Shown: positions 19,592-30,301 of the stretch, piece after piece
Layout of the letters: each line of letters begins with the position of its first letter
Numbering within the stretch: position 1 is the stretch's first letter
Origin: Haplomitrium mnioides
Lineage: Eukaryota; Marchantiophyta; Haplomitriopsida; Calobryales
Assembly: GCA_049999725.1 (NCBI GenBank)
Contig: JBNGIS010031037.1
Coordinates: 1-30,523 of the forward strand
Length of the DNA: 30,523 nucleotides
Reading direction: 5' to 3'
Program-made: the position numbers and the translations under genes
The notes under the pieces: model-generated
The model's input: only the letters and a program-made list of their open reading frames with translations
Told to the model about the DNA's origin: nothing
The model's database searches: none

Positions 19592-19783
19592 ATAATGGGG
19601 ACCACATACATTCCCCTACATTTCTTCTTTTCGGTGTAAGGCTGTTGTAATTTCATGTTGCTGTAATTTCAGTTTATGGATTGTGATGACAATGATATAG
19701 AGTTCAGATTAGCTTTTGTTTAGATGCCATGATGAAACCAGGTTTCCAATGTGGCAAGTCCACTTCTCTTTATGTCACGACAA
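19592..19783 (+). repeat. Repeat X, first copy; probable start of the element C 3' LTR
   Basis: About 190 bp from ATAATGGGGACCACATACAT to TATGTCACGACAA recurs at 20182-20405. It follows the G run, so an LTR start at TGGGG (19596) is likely. It contains two units of a TTGCTGTAATTTCA-type minirepeat. Confidence 0.6.
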
Positions 19784-19784
19784 T

Positions 19785-20181
19785 TGTCATGCAAGAATAC
19801 AGTGCTGATGTTGCACATCAGCACTTCTCCTCATTCCAGCCAGGGTATAGGTTTGTTCATAGGCATTCTATTATATGCTATTAAAGTGAGTGAGTGTATT
19901 CAGGTTGAATGTTTTTATAGCAAGGTGAGGGTTGTTCTTGGAAACTGCTTTTGTTACAAGAACATAGAACTAGCATAGGTTACTTGGGGCTGCTCTCCCG
20001 CTGCTACCCTAGTTCTTCTTGAATCTTAGCTTGGAGAGCAGCGCTATAGCAATACAAACCATAGAATTGTTCCACATACTTAGCTTTGATTCTTTAGATG
20101 CTCCCAGCACCTCATGGCAGGGCGCTGGTCTACATGTTCTACATTACATTTTATATGCACTTTGTTAGAAAGTCCTTTTAT
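19785..20181 (+). repeat. Repeat Y, right copy
   Basis: This matches 8977-9388 in the same orientation (see that entry). It begins TGTCATGCAAG and ends CCTTTTATATAA, which also makes a TATA-like box at the junction with the second X. It is sandwiched between two X copies. Confidence 0.7.
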
Positions 20182-20405
20182 ATAATGGGAACCACATACA
20201 TTCCCCTGCATTTCTTCTTTTCGGTATAAGGTTGCTGTAATTTCATGTTGCTGTAATTTCAAGCTGCTGTCATTTCAAGTTGCTGTAATTTCAGTTTATG
20301 GATTGTGATGACAATGATACAGAGTTCAAATTAGCTTTTGTTTAGATGCCATGATGAAACCAGGTTTCCGATGTGGCAAGTCCACTTCTCTTTATGTCAC
20401 AACAA
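20182..20405 (+). repeat. Repeat X, second copy
   Basis: This matches 19592-19783 with a few substitutions and an expansion of the TTGCTGTAATTTCA-type minirepeat from two to four units. Similarity ends at TATGTCACAACAAC, exactly where the first copy passes into Y, while this one passes into unrelated sequence. Confidence 0.75.
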
Positions 20406-21579
20406 CACTTTGTTGAGAAGGAGCAAGGATAGAGTATTACCGGGGGAATTGCTCTGCTCTAGGCTGACAGAACAAACTTGGTCTGATCCAAAAGAGCACA
20501 ATAATTTGTTTGCAAGTGAGTCTCAGAAGGGCATGCTGCCACAAGTGTGTTTGCAACACAGAGCAAGGGTAATTGAACTCTAACTAGATCAAAAACAAAA
20601 TTTTTGGTGAAAACTACAGAATTTATGAAACCAAAGAACCGTTGAACCGGACCTTGTGCTGAGCTATGCGAGGGTGCTGGGAAAGTCCTCTTGTATGCTC
20701 CCAAGGTGCAAGGTATTTGGAAGCCCAATTTTTGCTGAAAAGCAGTAAGAAAGTTCGTTTGTAGAAAACCCAAAATTGGTCTATAATGCTCAAGTGAAGA
20801 GCAAAAGTGTTGTGTTTTGATTTGTTTTCAATTATCTTCCTAGGTTGAGAAGAAGACCAACCAACTAGGATTGGGAATCAAAGTGTACTCCGTTCAGAGA
20901 AGAAAGAAGGGTTACTTGTGTCGATTTGGCATATCAGCTGACTTGTGGGCAAGTGGTTGAGTGGCAACAACACAACATGTGAGTTGTGAGTGAGTTCAGC
21001 TGAGTAGAGGTCAATATTGAGCCAGGGAGTGGAAGGCTGCAATATGGAGTCAATCACAGTTGCATACAATTTCAACCTCCAATACGAGTGACTTAGTAGC
21101 TTGTAAGTGACCATACATTGAATGAAAGAAGGAAACTCTTTCTAGCACTCAAGTACATTCCCTTTTGTTGTGAGATATGGATGAGATGTATGGGGCCACA
21201 AAAGGGGTGAGAAGACTCTTTGGTGCAATAAGCACTATTGATCTGGATGATTTTATCTAGAAGTTTGACACATGATGTGATTTGCAAACGATGTGGATTG
21301 CTGCTTTGTTTACACCTTTCATGGCATGCAAAAGTTTGTCACACCACTTAGAAAAGTCACCTATGAATGACTATCATGAATTCTGGTAGGGTTGTTTGAT
21401 TGAGATTGAGGATTGGAGACAATATTGGTCACCCAATACGTATTTATTACCTATGGTAGAAGGGCAAGTGCCTATTACCTTGCGACCCATTCTGTATCTT
21501 CTCGTGGAACTAGCTATAGCATTGGTGCTTCAGCGGTAGGAGGAGTTTTCAGTACACATGTTCAAGTTATTACTAGACG
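20406..21579. other. 1.2 kb without a recognisable gene between elements C and D
   Basis: No protein motif, RNA gene or repeat pair is found. It may hold the rest of the element C 3' LTR or the degraded 5' LTR and leader of element D, since D gag begins just after it in the same orientation. Short open stretches on both strands have no recognisable content. Confidence 0.5.
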
Positions 21580-21589
21580 AGGACTAAAA

Positions 21590-22640
21590 AGCTGAAGAGT
21601 CTTCAAGAATTCCATCGCAAGAATGGAGAGAGTTTGAGATAAGCCTACACAAGGATGAGAAGCCTCATCAATGTCACAAAGGAGGTGACAAAGGCTTAAG
21701 CCGTCCAGTTCTGGCATGCTATCCTTGATAGAGATTTGGGGAGGAGAGTGAGAGATGCCACCTTTCTAAAGAATTATGATCCCACTCTAGCTATTGTTTT
21801 CATACTCTCAAAGCGTATTGGGCTAAACTTGGTAAATGAGAGAGTAGTCATTGCTGGTTTTTAGAAAGAAGTGCCAAAATGTACGTCTCTAGCACATCTA
21901 CATCACAATCTACACCATAGAAGGGCCAAAAGGTTGGTGGATAGAAGGCATTGGTGTCTTATATAGGTCCGTAGTCAAGTTGTTGGACTTGCGTTTGAGA
22001 CCATTTGTAGAAGCAGTGTCGAGAGGCAAAGAAACCAAGAGCAGCACATTTTGGAGATGCAAGTGCAGCTGGCTAGCAACAATGTGACCACTATAGAGTT
22101 ATGAGTCACACCAGAGGTAGGTGTTTTTCACTTCACCTAGAGCTACAACGAGGAGGAGCTCACACAAGTGAGCAAGGCAAAGGTGGGCAAGGTGGTCATG
22201 GCTGAGGAGCATCACTAGACGGGAGAGACGGGGTAGATGTTCCAGTTGCTACTGTGGATCCAAAGGATGCTAGGATTGCACAATTAGAGCAACAATTAGC
22301 TGCCATGACTACAGCACTAGCGAGGCCCAACTCTGGAGCTAAAGCCTCTACTTCATATGGAGCTTATAGAGGATTAGTTGGCATGAATTTTATGTGTGAG
22401 ACAGCTCATGATGATGCATCTGCAACGGTGACCAAAGCAGCAGGAAAGACTCTTGAGCCTAGGAGAGCAGTGGTGGAGTCATATCTTCAAAGGGTAGATG
22501 TGCACCAACAAATAAAGCTTCCAAAGTCATTTGAGTTGACAAATTTGGTGAGGACTACTTCTATACATTCGACTCAAGCTTCCAATGATATGGAGAGATC
22601 AGCCAAGTGGAGAGGAGCGTGTCTTCAACTATGAATATAG
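21590..22640 (+). pseudogene. Element D gag relic
   Basis: A frame from about 21590 to 22104, broken by several stops, reads FHRKNGESLR, AYTRMRSLINVTKEVTKA, AVQFWHAILDRDLGRRVRD, DPTLAIVFILSKRIGLNLVN, and later a helical VERQRNQEQHILEMQVQLA. The pattern of the central part parallels the element C gag core (LYRRL, EAVHHYI, DVYNAAERLELA). A second open part, 22254-22634, starts MDPKDARIAQLEQQLAAMTT, a short coiled-coil candidate matching the linker of C. I find no zinc knuckle; it was probably lost. The stops include TAA and TGA at Gln- or Arg-like positions. Confidence 0.65.
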
Positions 22641-22949
22641 TCAGGTTAGTGGCATAGAAACCACTTTTTTCAGCTATGGATTTGTTGACCGAATGGGTCA
22701 CATCAGTTGAAGTGTTCAGGTTGGTAGCCACACTATGTGGAGAACTCAAGGTGCTATTTCCAGTATGAAAGTGAGACCTATGAGTAGAGAAGTTGACGTA
22801 GGTGCTTCTACATCTGGAGGTAAGACATAGCATATTGTTGCGGCCTAGTTGATGGAGTTATCAACCCGACGGACATTTGAGAGGACCAGATTAAGACTGA
22901 GTGTGGTGTCTATCAGCAATTAGAGTGGTATTTTTTGACTAGTAGGTCC

Positions 22950-23324
22950 TTCAAATGTGGTGTACAAGCTAGCAAGAGTGCTATTGGATATAGGTGCACA
23001 ACCTTTGAAGTTAGGAAAATCAGCAGTGCATGGATTAGGATTGACACGAAGAGATGTAGAGATTTGTCTTTTTCCAATCCAAACTTCATTGGGAGGATCT
23101 TCACCCACACAACACAACACATCACATATGGAGAGATCAAGCTTAGAGTCCAAGCTGATCATCCCATATATAGCTCACAGATGAGTGCTCAAACCATACT
23201 CACCAAGGTTGAGTCATATGATGTTTTGATAGGGTGTATAGTGCTATATCCCATCGGGTTTACTATTGATTTTTGGGACGAGTCAATGTCCTATCAGCCT
23301 GGATGGCAATATGGAGAGGCATGA
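22950..23324 (+). pseudogene. Element D retropepsin relic
   Basis: ARVLLDIGAQPLKLGKSAVH marks the active site, with Ile replacing Thr in DTGA. A frameshift follows, and the second half, VESYDVLIGCIVLYPIGFTI, is open in another frame (22935-23324). The corresponding motifs of element C are DTGAQP and SYDVLIGQEALFPPSFTI, so the two are clearly related. Both the altered active site and the frameshift make it inactive. Confidence 0.75.
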
Positions 23325-23670
23325 TTGAGCATGCTCTCTATCAGATTTAGTGGACCAATTGGGGGTCCACTTTTCCAACCTATGGCATTGTCAATATTTT
23401 GTAAAGTGATGGCAGATTATTTTGACTTGTTGGAAGGGAATGCATATGCAAACAATATTCCTTATGTTGATAAGGCATCTGCAGAGTTTGCGATGCCAAC
23501 ATTGTCTTTAGGCAAAGTGATTCTTTCTAGTGGAAGTAAGGAGAGGTTGTGGTAGTTAGAGGCATCTAGATTGGTTAAGGATGTTTGGCAAAATGCATTT
23601 GCACCATACCTCGTACATGATGGTTCTGTCACATCTGGAGAATCTTTCCCCACTTGGTACTATGCCAATT

Positions 23671-24172
23671 TCATGGCAGTATCCTACTGATGGTATTTGT
23701 TTGTTGGAGTTGTTTGGGGGCATTAGTGTAGGGCTAGCTGCTATGCTCTAAGCAAGGATTCCCGTTTATTGGTATTTGTATGTGGAGAAGGGTGAGATCG
23801 CCCAAAGAATCTTCTTGAGGTATGTGGCACTGATGGTTGAGCAATATCTACAATTTCTTTCAGTTAGTGTTGTGCGTGGTTATCTACATGCATTGCAGAC
23901 CAACATTTTACTAATGGAGTCAGACCAATTAGTTGGAGTGGGGCCAATTGATTTACTTATGAGTCACCCTGCATCTTATGTGTTTTGAGCAGGAGGCTCT
24001 AGTCTTATTTAAGATGCAACCTTGCAAAAATAGGTGGAACTCAATGCCGTTGAGAGAGAGAGGACAATAGGGTTCTCCACTAGTACTACTATTGTTGCAT
24101 TTGTTGTTGAGATTGAGCAACGTCATGTGCCAAGACAAGCTATGGATTTGAATTGTCTAACGTAGATTGTGA
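23671..24172 (+). pseudogene. Element D DNA methyltransferase remnant lacking the catalytic middle
   Basis: Motif I is clear: DGICLLELFGGISVGLAAML (from 23689), aligned with GITLLEPFGGIATG of element C, followed by VYWYLYVEKGEIAQ (motif II region). The frame runs on to GVGPIDLLM (start of motif IV) but then passes straight to SHPASYVF and AGGSSLI, which match the region before motif IX in C (SFPGAHAI). Motif IX, NAVERERTIGFSTSTT, and motif X, RQAMDLNCLT, follow in the same frame. So the catalytic Cys, motif VI and motif VIII are removed by what looks like an in-frame deletion of roughly 150 codons. Stops at 23749 (TAA), 23986 (TGA), two more before motif IX, and one at the end. Confidence 0.8.
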
Positions 24173-24547
24173 GTTGGGAGTAGTTGAACAACGCAAGATG
24201 CAATCTTTTGAGATGACCCACTTGCCAATAGTCAACATGCAGCCTTCTAGCATAGTCAAGGTTATTGTTGGAGGCGTAGTGTCAAGTACCAAGGAGACTA
24301 TGTTAAGGTTGATCCACATATCTGAAATTGCAACAAGTCATTCCAACGATTAGATTTCAGCCTAAGTGAGTGACAGTTCAACGGATCACAATTCAGGTCT
24401 GACTTCACCATATCACATTTACGCTAGTTAGATTTCAGCAAAGTCAGATGTGAAGCAAGAAGATCACCTAACTCTTGTAGAAAAATAAGTACCACAAGTT
24501 GGACCGCAGTTGACAACAGATAAAAGTGTAGAGGTACATCAAAATTT
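24173..24547 (+). other. Spacer between methyltransferase remnant and RT in element D
   Basis: No domain is recognisable. By position it corresponds to the Ser/Pro/Asp-rich segment of element C between motif X and RT (about 16263-16571). Short open pieces contain no motif. Confidence 0.45.
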
Positions 24548-25500
24548 TTGCTTGGTTATTCACATTGTTTTGCTTTTGGTATGAAGGACATAGGGACCTT
24601 GAGAGGACCATGCATTAGGATTGAATTGGCTAGTGATGCACCTATTTTTTTACATTCATATTGCTATAGTGAGGTGGAGAGAGGGTTGATACAAACTACA
24701 ATGCAAGATTTGTTGGAGGCTGGATTGGTGGAGGTGTCATATAGAGAATACGCATCTGCCAAATTTATACCAGTCAAGAAGGATGTGCATGGATACTACA
24801 CTAACATGAGGATGTGTGGTGACTATCTTTCTATCAATCGGTAGACCAAATCTGAAAGGTATGCTATGCCAACTCCAAAGAAGATCTTTGATGCAGTTGG
24901 GCATGCTAAGATCTTTAGCTCATTGGATTTGAGGGCAAGGTACCATGAGCTACCATTAAAGCAAGAAGACAAGGCCAAAACAATGTTTTGGAGTATTGAT
25001 GCACATGGGAAGGAACAGTTATATCAATGGTTGTTCTTACCAATTGGGTTGAAGAACGCACCAACTGAACTCTAGAGGGTGATGGACGGAGTTCTTGTAG
25101 ACTTGGACTTTAATAAGCTCTACATCGATGATATTCTTGTATATTTGACACATGTGCATGAGCACCAGAGGTATTTGCAAGTGGTGTTCGACAAGCTCAG
25201 GTATCATGGGTTGAACCTGCATCTAGGCAAGTGCAAACTCTTCCAAGCTAGATTGAGTATCTGGAACACACTATTTATCTAGGAGGGTTAGGTGTGTAGC
25301 AAACTAAGCTGAGTACCATTGTTGATATTCCACAACTCATTGATGTGAGTAAAGTTTGTGCATTTTCGGGATTGGTTGGTTACTACATGAGAGATGTGAA
25401 AGGTTTCAGCCAGATTGCCAAGCCCTTGACCATGCTCACCAAGCTGGATCAAGAATGTCTTTGTGGTGAAGACCATGAGAGGGCCTTCAAGAAGTTGAAG
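24548..25500 (+). pseudogene. Element D reverse transcriptase relic
   Basis: Landmarks are SHCFAFGMKDIGTLRGP, YASAKFIPVKKDVHG, MRMCGDYLSINR, IFSSLDLRARYHELPL (first catalytic Asp), FLPIGLKNAPTEL and KLYIDDILVYLTH (25121-25132 for YIDD). Stops lie at 24842 and 25073 (TAG, Gln-like positions) and at 25280. After 25280 the frame changes and the connection segment continues with VCAFSGLVGYYMRDVKGFSQ and GEDHERAFKKLK. Unlike element C, the part just before YIDD is complete. Confidence 0.85.
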
Positions 25501-25920
25501 GTATATTGACTTCTACACCTATTCTGAGGAGACCTCTTGCAAGGTGACTATTTCAGCTTCACACTAATTACTGTAGAGCAAGGTTGGGAATGGTGCTAAC
25601 CCAAAAAGATGATAAGAGAGAAGAGTTTTATGTAGCCTATGCGAGCAAATCGAATAATTTGGCTGAGGTTAAGCATAGTTCCTATTAGGGAGAGGCTTTG
25701 GCAGTAATGTGAGATGTGGCACACTCTCATTGTTATTGGTTTTGTACTTTGTTCACTTTGGTCACAGATCATCAGCCTCTCAAATGGTTGATGAAATTTG
25801 ATAAACTTGCAAGAAAGCTTACTAGGTGGGCAATTCTATTGTAAGAGTACAATTTCCAAGTGGTTTATAAGCTTGGTACAACCAACTTGGATGCAAATGG
25901 ATTGAGTCTTAACCCATCTA
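25500..25920 (+). pseudogene. Element D RNase H relic
   Basis: Broken in several frames, it still shows ILRRPLA, EEFYVAYASKSNNLAEVKHS, GEALAVM, LVTDHQPLKWLMKFDKLARK and LTRWAILL, the standard Ty3/gypsy RNase H series. The Asp and Glu positions of the second half remain, but frameshifts near 25505 and 25560 and stops at Gln- and Trp-like positions make it inactive. Confidence 0.75.
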
Positions 25921-26274
25921 CAAGCCAAGATGATGAGGCTGGTGTGTGTTGGCATGAGGAGTCCAATAAGGAGATGGTGTTGGGTTAGCATGCATATGCT
26001 TTTCTTTCGTAGATGCCAGCTTGGAGTGGATTGGTGGCTGACCCTATTGATAAAGTTGTTGTTGAGACCTCAACAAGAGATAGAGTTGAGGATTCTAACT
26101 TGGATTAGGATATTCACAATGATAGGCATGTCCTGGAGTAACTACCCACAGGTTTTATGAGTAGACAGTTTGATGCCAAGAGAGAAAGAGAATCCAACAA
26201 TGAGCCAAGAGATTTAGGTGAGAAAGGGCTCAGATTTTGCAAGTCTGGATTGAGGGAAAAGTACGTATTGTACC

Positions 26275-26698
26275 TAAGCCGATGCAGAGTCTTACACTAG
26301 CACATCATGCCCACAAGAAGTTGGGACATTTTGGAGTGAAGCTCACATACAATTTGTTGCAAACATAGTATTGGTGGCGGGTCATGAACACCAATGTGCA
26401 GTAGTTGGTTGCCAAGTGAGTGGTGTGTGATAGAGTTTGAGTATCATTTAATGCTCTTACTCCTCAGTTGCAGCCACTACCTATCATGGGTTTGGGATAT
26501 CGTTGGAGGTTGGATTTTGTAGGTCCATTGAATTTGACCCAACAATACAATAGGTATGTGTTGGTGACGGTGGAGCATTTCTTCAAGTGGATTGAGTTGA
26601 TAGCATTGCTAGACAAGACCAACAAAGGAGTGGCTGTCACTTTCTTGGATCGAGTTCTTAATCATTTTGAAGCACCTGCTGAAGTGTTGACGGATCAA
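26275..26698 (+). pseudogene. Element D integrase relic, truncated in the catalytic core
   Basis: The zinc-binding region is visible (LAHHAHKKLGHFGVKLTYNL, then VVCD, with a stop in the place of one Cys). The catalytic core is open from 26468: LPIMGLGYRWRLDFVGPLNL with the first Asp, VTVEHFFKWIELIALLDKTN, and APAEVLTDQ with the second Asp. Similarity to element C integrase stops right after LTDQ, at about 26698, where unrelated pyrimidine-rich DNA begins; the Glu and C-terminal part are lost. Confidence 0.8.
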
Positions 26699-28531
26699 CG
26701 CCAACAGGCTTGTACCCCCTGTCCTGCTCAACTGACAATAACAGTCATTCTAATTCCAATTCAAACTAACTTGCTTCTCTACACGCTAACTTCTTTACAC
26801 TAAGTTTACAATAAGAACTAACAACTCATAGATCGTTCTTAAACTAAATAACACTCTTTCACTAACTTACACAGACTTCGCTCACCATAAGAACCAATTA
26901 CTAACAATTCTTCTTATACTAATTTTTGAACTTTCACTAACTCTTCTATTTCCTCTCCCTTCAATTCGAACTTTTTGAATTCCTCAAAGTAATCGTTTCG
27001 CCCTTTCGAACTTTCGAACCTTCAGTTCGACTTCCACACTGAAACCATAATAAATTGCTGATTTGCCATTTAACTTCACTCCTCGCTCTTCTTTCCCTTT
27101 TGCTGCAAAACACCAATAAGTCACCGCTTCATATATCACTATTTCACTTCATTGCCATTTCGCCAATCATCCTTCCGTCGATCTCCTCGGAAAGTAACCT
27201 TCCTAACCGGTGCTCCCCACTTTGTAACCCCAATTGGAACCAAATAAACCGGGGAGTCCACTTCGGATCCCCAATCGGACATTTAACGTAAACCCTCTTA
27301 GCCGGGGTGTCCCACCTCAGAAAACAAATCGGAACCAAATAAACCGGGGACTCTTCTTCGAAACTTCCTTCCGCTACTTCTAATTCTTTCTTATCACTTT
27401 AAAATTTTCAATTCCTTCCGATTACAACACAAATTCCGTCGGTCAATCACTCCCTCGCAGCCGATCGATCATAACTTAACATTTCTCACCTCATTTCCCA
27501 CATCGAGCTCTTACGCACAACCATTCTTTCCTTTAGTCCATCGATTTCAATACTTTCGAATCCTTCATTCAAATCAGGTCGCCCTTCATTCTTCGTCATT
27601 CATAATTCCAGCACAACATTCACTCGATTCTTTTCAAATCCATTCCTTCACTTAAATCAGCCACAAACCAATATTCAATTTCCATTCTTTGATTCATCCA
27701 TATTTGATTCCACATTAAAGGAAGTCTTCACAGCAAGCCGATCAATCCTCCTTTTCCTTCATCTTTCAATTCCAATTTCTTCAATTTCAAATCCTTCACA
27801 TCCTCTTTCAAATCAATTTTGCAACAGGGAAGGCCTTCGCAACATCTTCTTCAAATTAATTGCAGCCTTCACTGAATTCGCGGAGCTTGCAGAGATTAGA
27901 TCGCAGCGTTCCCCTTCATTTTTCCATTTGTATACCGATCCCATCATCATTCGAATCACTCATATTTTATCAAGCACAATTGAAATTTGACACAGCCTCG
28001 CAGAGAAGAAAATCTTTCCTTCAATTCGATCTCCTCAATCCGACAGATCACCGGGAAGGAATCTTCTTGCAGATCAATCCTCCTTTCAAAGATTTATCTC
28101 CACTTTTCTTCCTCATCTTCGGATTACCATTTTACTCAAAACACTTTGTTGCTCTCGCTCACGAACACTTTGTAATATGTGGCCTTCCCTAGTCACCTCC
28201 AGATGTCCCATAAGTCTTATGTTGTAAGTCAGAAGCACTATATTAACATTTGACACTACTTACCTTTCGAGAGACAGCCCTACAAGGATGTAAGGCCACC
28301 ACTTATTCTTCTGCCCCTGGACGGATCTAGTTCAGGGCACAAAAGGGCAACATGTCCTCCGATGCACTTCACCCGGCTCCTGGGCAAGCTGTCCATCAAC
28401 ACATGTAGCATATCAGTAGATAGGGGCTAGCCTTGGCCCTCAACAATTAGATTAGTTTTACCATAACTTTTTTTTTTCTACTAAGAAGGACATCACTTCT
28501 TCATCACTTAGCCCTCTCTCCTTGGCCAATA
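26699..28531. other. Pyrimidine-rich 1.8 kb of unknown origin
   Basis: From the break in element D integrase to the LTR of element B copy 2, the plus strand is strongly C/T-rich (many TTCA, CTTCC and TTTC phrases). I find no gene or RT-type motif on either strand; open stretches such as 27860-28192 look compositional. It could be part of a long LTR or leader of an element on the minus strand. A G/C-richer block lies at about 28190-28445. Confidence 0.5.
27207..27362. repeat. Partial tandem duplication, 95-bp period
   Basis: Two units begin CCGG at 27207 and 27302. Both contain GGAACCAAATAAACCGGGGA followed by a CTTCG segment; the first half of the unit has diverged more than the second. The second unit is incomplete. 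Confidence 0.7.
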
Positions 28532-28683
28532 ATATCAAAAATATTCCTCTAATCCTTACATCTTACAATTCTACATTTATTAATCCAAAATTTGAAGCTT
28601 TATCATTTCCTTCTTACTCCACCGCGTCGAAAAGAACTTGTTCGAGCTACTTTTGATTCTCTACCAACAACCGTGCTCCCACA
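28532..28683 (-). repeat. Short LTR of element B, copy 2 (3' LTR)
   Basis: It matches 5541-5693 with about 90 percent identity by eye, ending on the plus strand at CCGTGCTCCCACA. Read on the minus strand it starts TGTGGGAG and lies right after a polypurine tract, so this is the downstream LTR of copy 2, while the homologous copy 1 lies upstream of gag. Together they define one short LTR family. Confidence 0.7.
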
Positions 28684-28685
28684 TA

Positions 28686-28700
28686 GCCCCCTCCTCCATC
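28686..28700 (-). other. Polypurine tract of element B copy 2
   Basis: On the minus strand GATGGAGGAGGGGGC is followed by TA and then the LTR start TGTGGGAG. This is the expected site and composition of the tract that primes plus-strand DNA synthesis. Confidence 0.65.
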
Positions 28701-28843
28701 GCGCAGCGTCCTCGCAAGCGTTCAGGAATAATATCGCTTCACTCTTGATCTATTTACATACTTCTCCTATTAAAGTTTGCAACTCACTTTTAAATTGTCA
28801 ACGACGCCATCTTCTAGAAAAATACTACTTCTTCTTCCTTTTG

Positions 28844-29593
28844 TCACATTGTCTTTATCACCGGTGGGACTGAACATTCTGCTTCTATATGTCCATGTTT
28901 CTTATAGTTTCCACAAAAAGGTACATATCCCACTTGCTTCCTTGCATTCGCACATGCATTAGCGTGATGGTCAGGTGACCCACAATTATAACATGCTACA
29001 AATCCCTTACCAGCCTGTATTGGTAGTAACTGAGTTCCTGGTGCCGGTATTGGCACCATATTTGGCTGAGATGCTGGAACATACGACGTTCCAAGCACTT
29101 GTTGATACTGGACCCTTTCCAATGGTCTTCCTCTACCCTGGGCTACTGCATACGCAGGGTATTGCACTAACCTAGAATCAATCATCTAGGGTTCTTCCTC
29201 AACCCAATACGGCACTTGTACATGTATCACAGTAGGTGGAGGATACTTACATTCTTGTTCCATATGACCCTCTCTCTTACATCGAGTACACCACACATTA
29301 CTTCTGAAAGGAGTTGTGGACCTTCTTTTTATGGAGCTGGCAGCTTGTTTAATCACCATCTGCTCTATCTTCTTCGTCAACTCGTTCATGTCCTTCTTAC
29401 CTAATCTGTACTCTCCTTTCTTCGATCTTGATTTCTTCCTTTCGTCCTCTGAGTTTGAAGAAGACGACGATTCCTCCTCTTCAGATGGACTTGATTCCTC
29501 CTTTGAATCTGAACTAGTGCTTTCTTGCACTTTCTTAGAGTTCTTATTTTTTTGTCTTATTTTTCTTTTTCTTTTTCTTACTTTCCTCTTCAC
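28844..29593 (-). pseudogene. Element B copy 2: gag C-terminal region with three zinc-knuckle sites
   Basis: After a Lys/Arg-rich start (KRKVRKRKRK) and a Ser/Glu-rich acidic run come a helical segment (KKDMNELTKKIEQMVIKQ) and the zinc knuckle CTRCKREGHMEQEC. An in-frame TAG (29188-29186) precedes MIDSRLVQYP; then follow a Gln/Pro-rich part, the knuckle CYNCGSPDHHANAC, and a third, damaged knuckle FCGNYKKHGHIEAEC with Tyr where the second Cys should be. Three such motifs in one gag is unusual. The frame ends soon after (28844) and nothing resembling protease follows. Confidence 0.8.
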
Positions 29594-29614
29594 TGCTACT
29601 GGACTGAGAATTTT

Positions 29615-30269
29615 TCAACTTCTCCCCCAATTCTGCAGTCTCGTACATCTCCAAGCTCTAATCGCTTCCTCCAGAGTAGTAGCTCTTGATTGTCGTACAT
29701 ATCTTCCTTCCTTCTTTGACAGGCCCTTCAAATACCACTCCAAATCCACTATAAGGCTATTCACAATGCCCAGCTTTTGTTGCATTGTCTTGAATCTTTG
29801 CGAGTAGTTCCTCACTGCTTCCTTTATCTTTTTCTTAATTGAGGTCAGCTTGGTCAGAATTCTCGTTGAATACACTGCCCCTCTGAACTCTGTCACAAGG
29901 GCTATCCTCAACTCTGCCCATGTACCAAAAATTGCTCCCATATTGTCATACCATTCTCTTGCCTTACCTGAAAATAGAGCATCAACCAATCTCAACCGAT
30001 CTGTATTTGAATCTTCCTAATTAGCTCTGCTAATGCCTTCAAACCTTTTCACCCATGTGTCTACATCATCCTTGGATCTATCTTTGAAGATCAAGTACTT
30101 CAGTTTGTTTGATAACCTCCTGCCAGAACTTGGTGTGCCATGGCTCATATTGCAGGAAACAGAGTCATAGGTGTCACCTCTGTTCTCAAAACAACACTAG
30201 GTTGTGAAGCTCCACTACCTTTAATACTAGTAGGCGTGGCTGAATTCCTGAAAGAAGAAGAAGAAGAAG

Positions 30270-30301
<32 letters not shown>

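Larger units (their letters stand above)
8977..20405 (+). mobile_element. Element C: Ty3/gypsy retrotransposon carrying a DNA methyltransferase and a PHD finger (boundaries tentative)
   Basis: The coding core, 12239-19549, is certain: gag with two zinc knuckles, retropepsin, C5-cytosine methyltransferase, RT, RNase H, integrase and PHD finger, in that order. Frame is constant from 12239 to about 17160, shifts once at the RT catalytic box and returns near 18413. Outer limits rest on the paired Y repeats and on a G run (19571-19591) as polypurine tract. If correct, the leader is 2.85 kb and contains an antisense peroxiredoxin relic. The copy is dead: about 15 premature stops, two frameshifts and an RT deletion. 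Confidence 0.75.
21580..26698 (+). mobile_element. Element D: decayed relative of element C, 3' truncated
   Basis: Gag, protease, methyltransferase remnant, RT, RNase H and integrase occur in the same order and orientation as in C, and many boundaries can be matched (protease DIGAQP, SYDVLIG-like motif, ERER-GF of motif IX, RT YIDDILVY). It has far more stops and frameshifts than C and is older. Integrase ends abruptly after the second catalytic Asp at about 26698, so the 3' end and LTR are missing. No 5' LTR was found. Confidence 0.85.

Noticed and set aside
26685-28442. TGTTGA at the left and TCAACA at the right, as if ends of a solo LTR.
   Set aside because: The left TGTTGA is inside genuine integrase coding sequence (EVLTDQ), no target duplication is found, and integrase does not resume on the right.
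29316-29807. A 163-codon plus-strand open frame rich in Phe, Leu and Ser.
   Set aside because: It is the antisense of the Lys/Glu/Ser-rich gag of element B; the zinc knuckles are on the minus strand.
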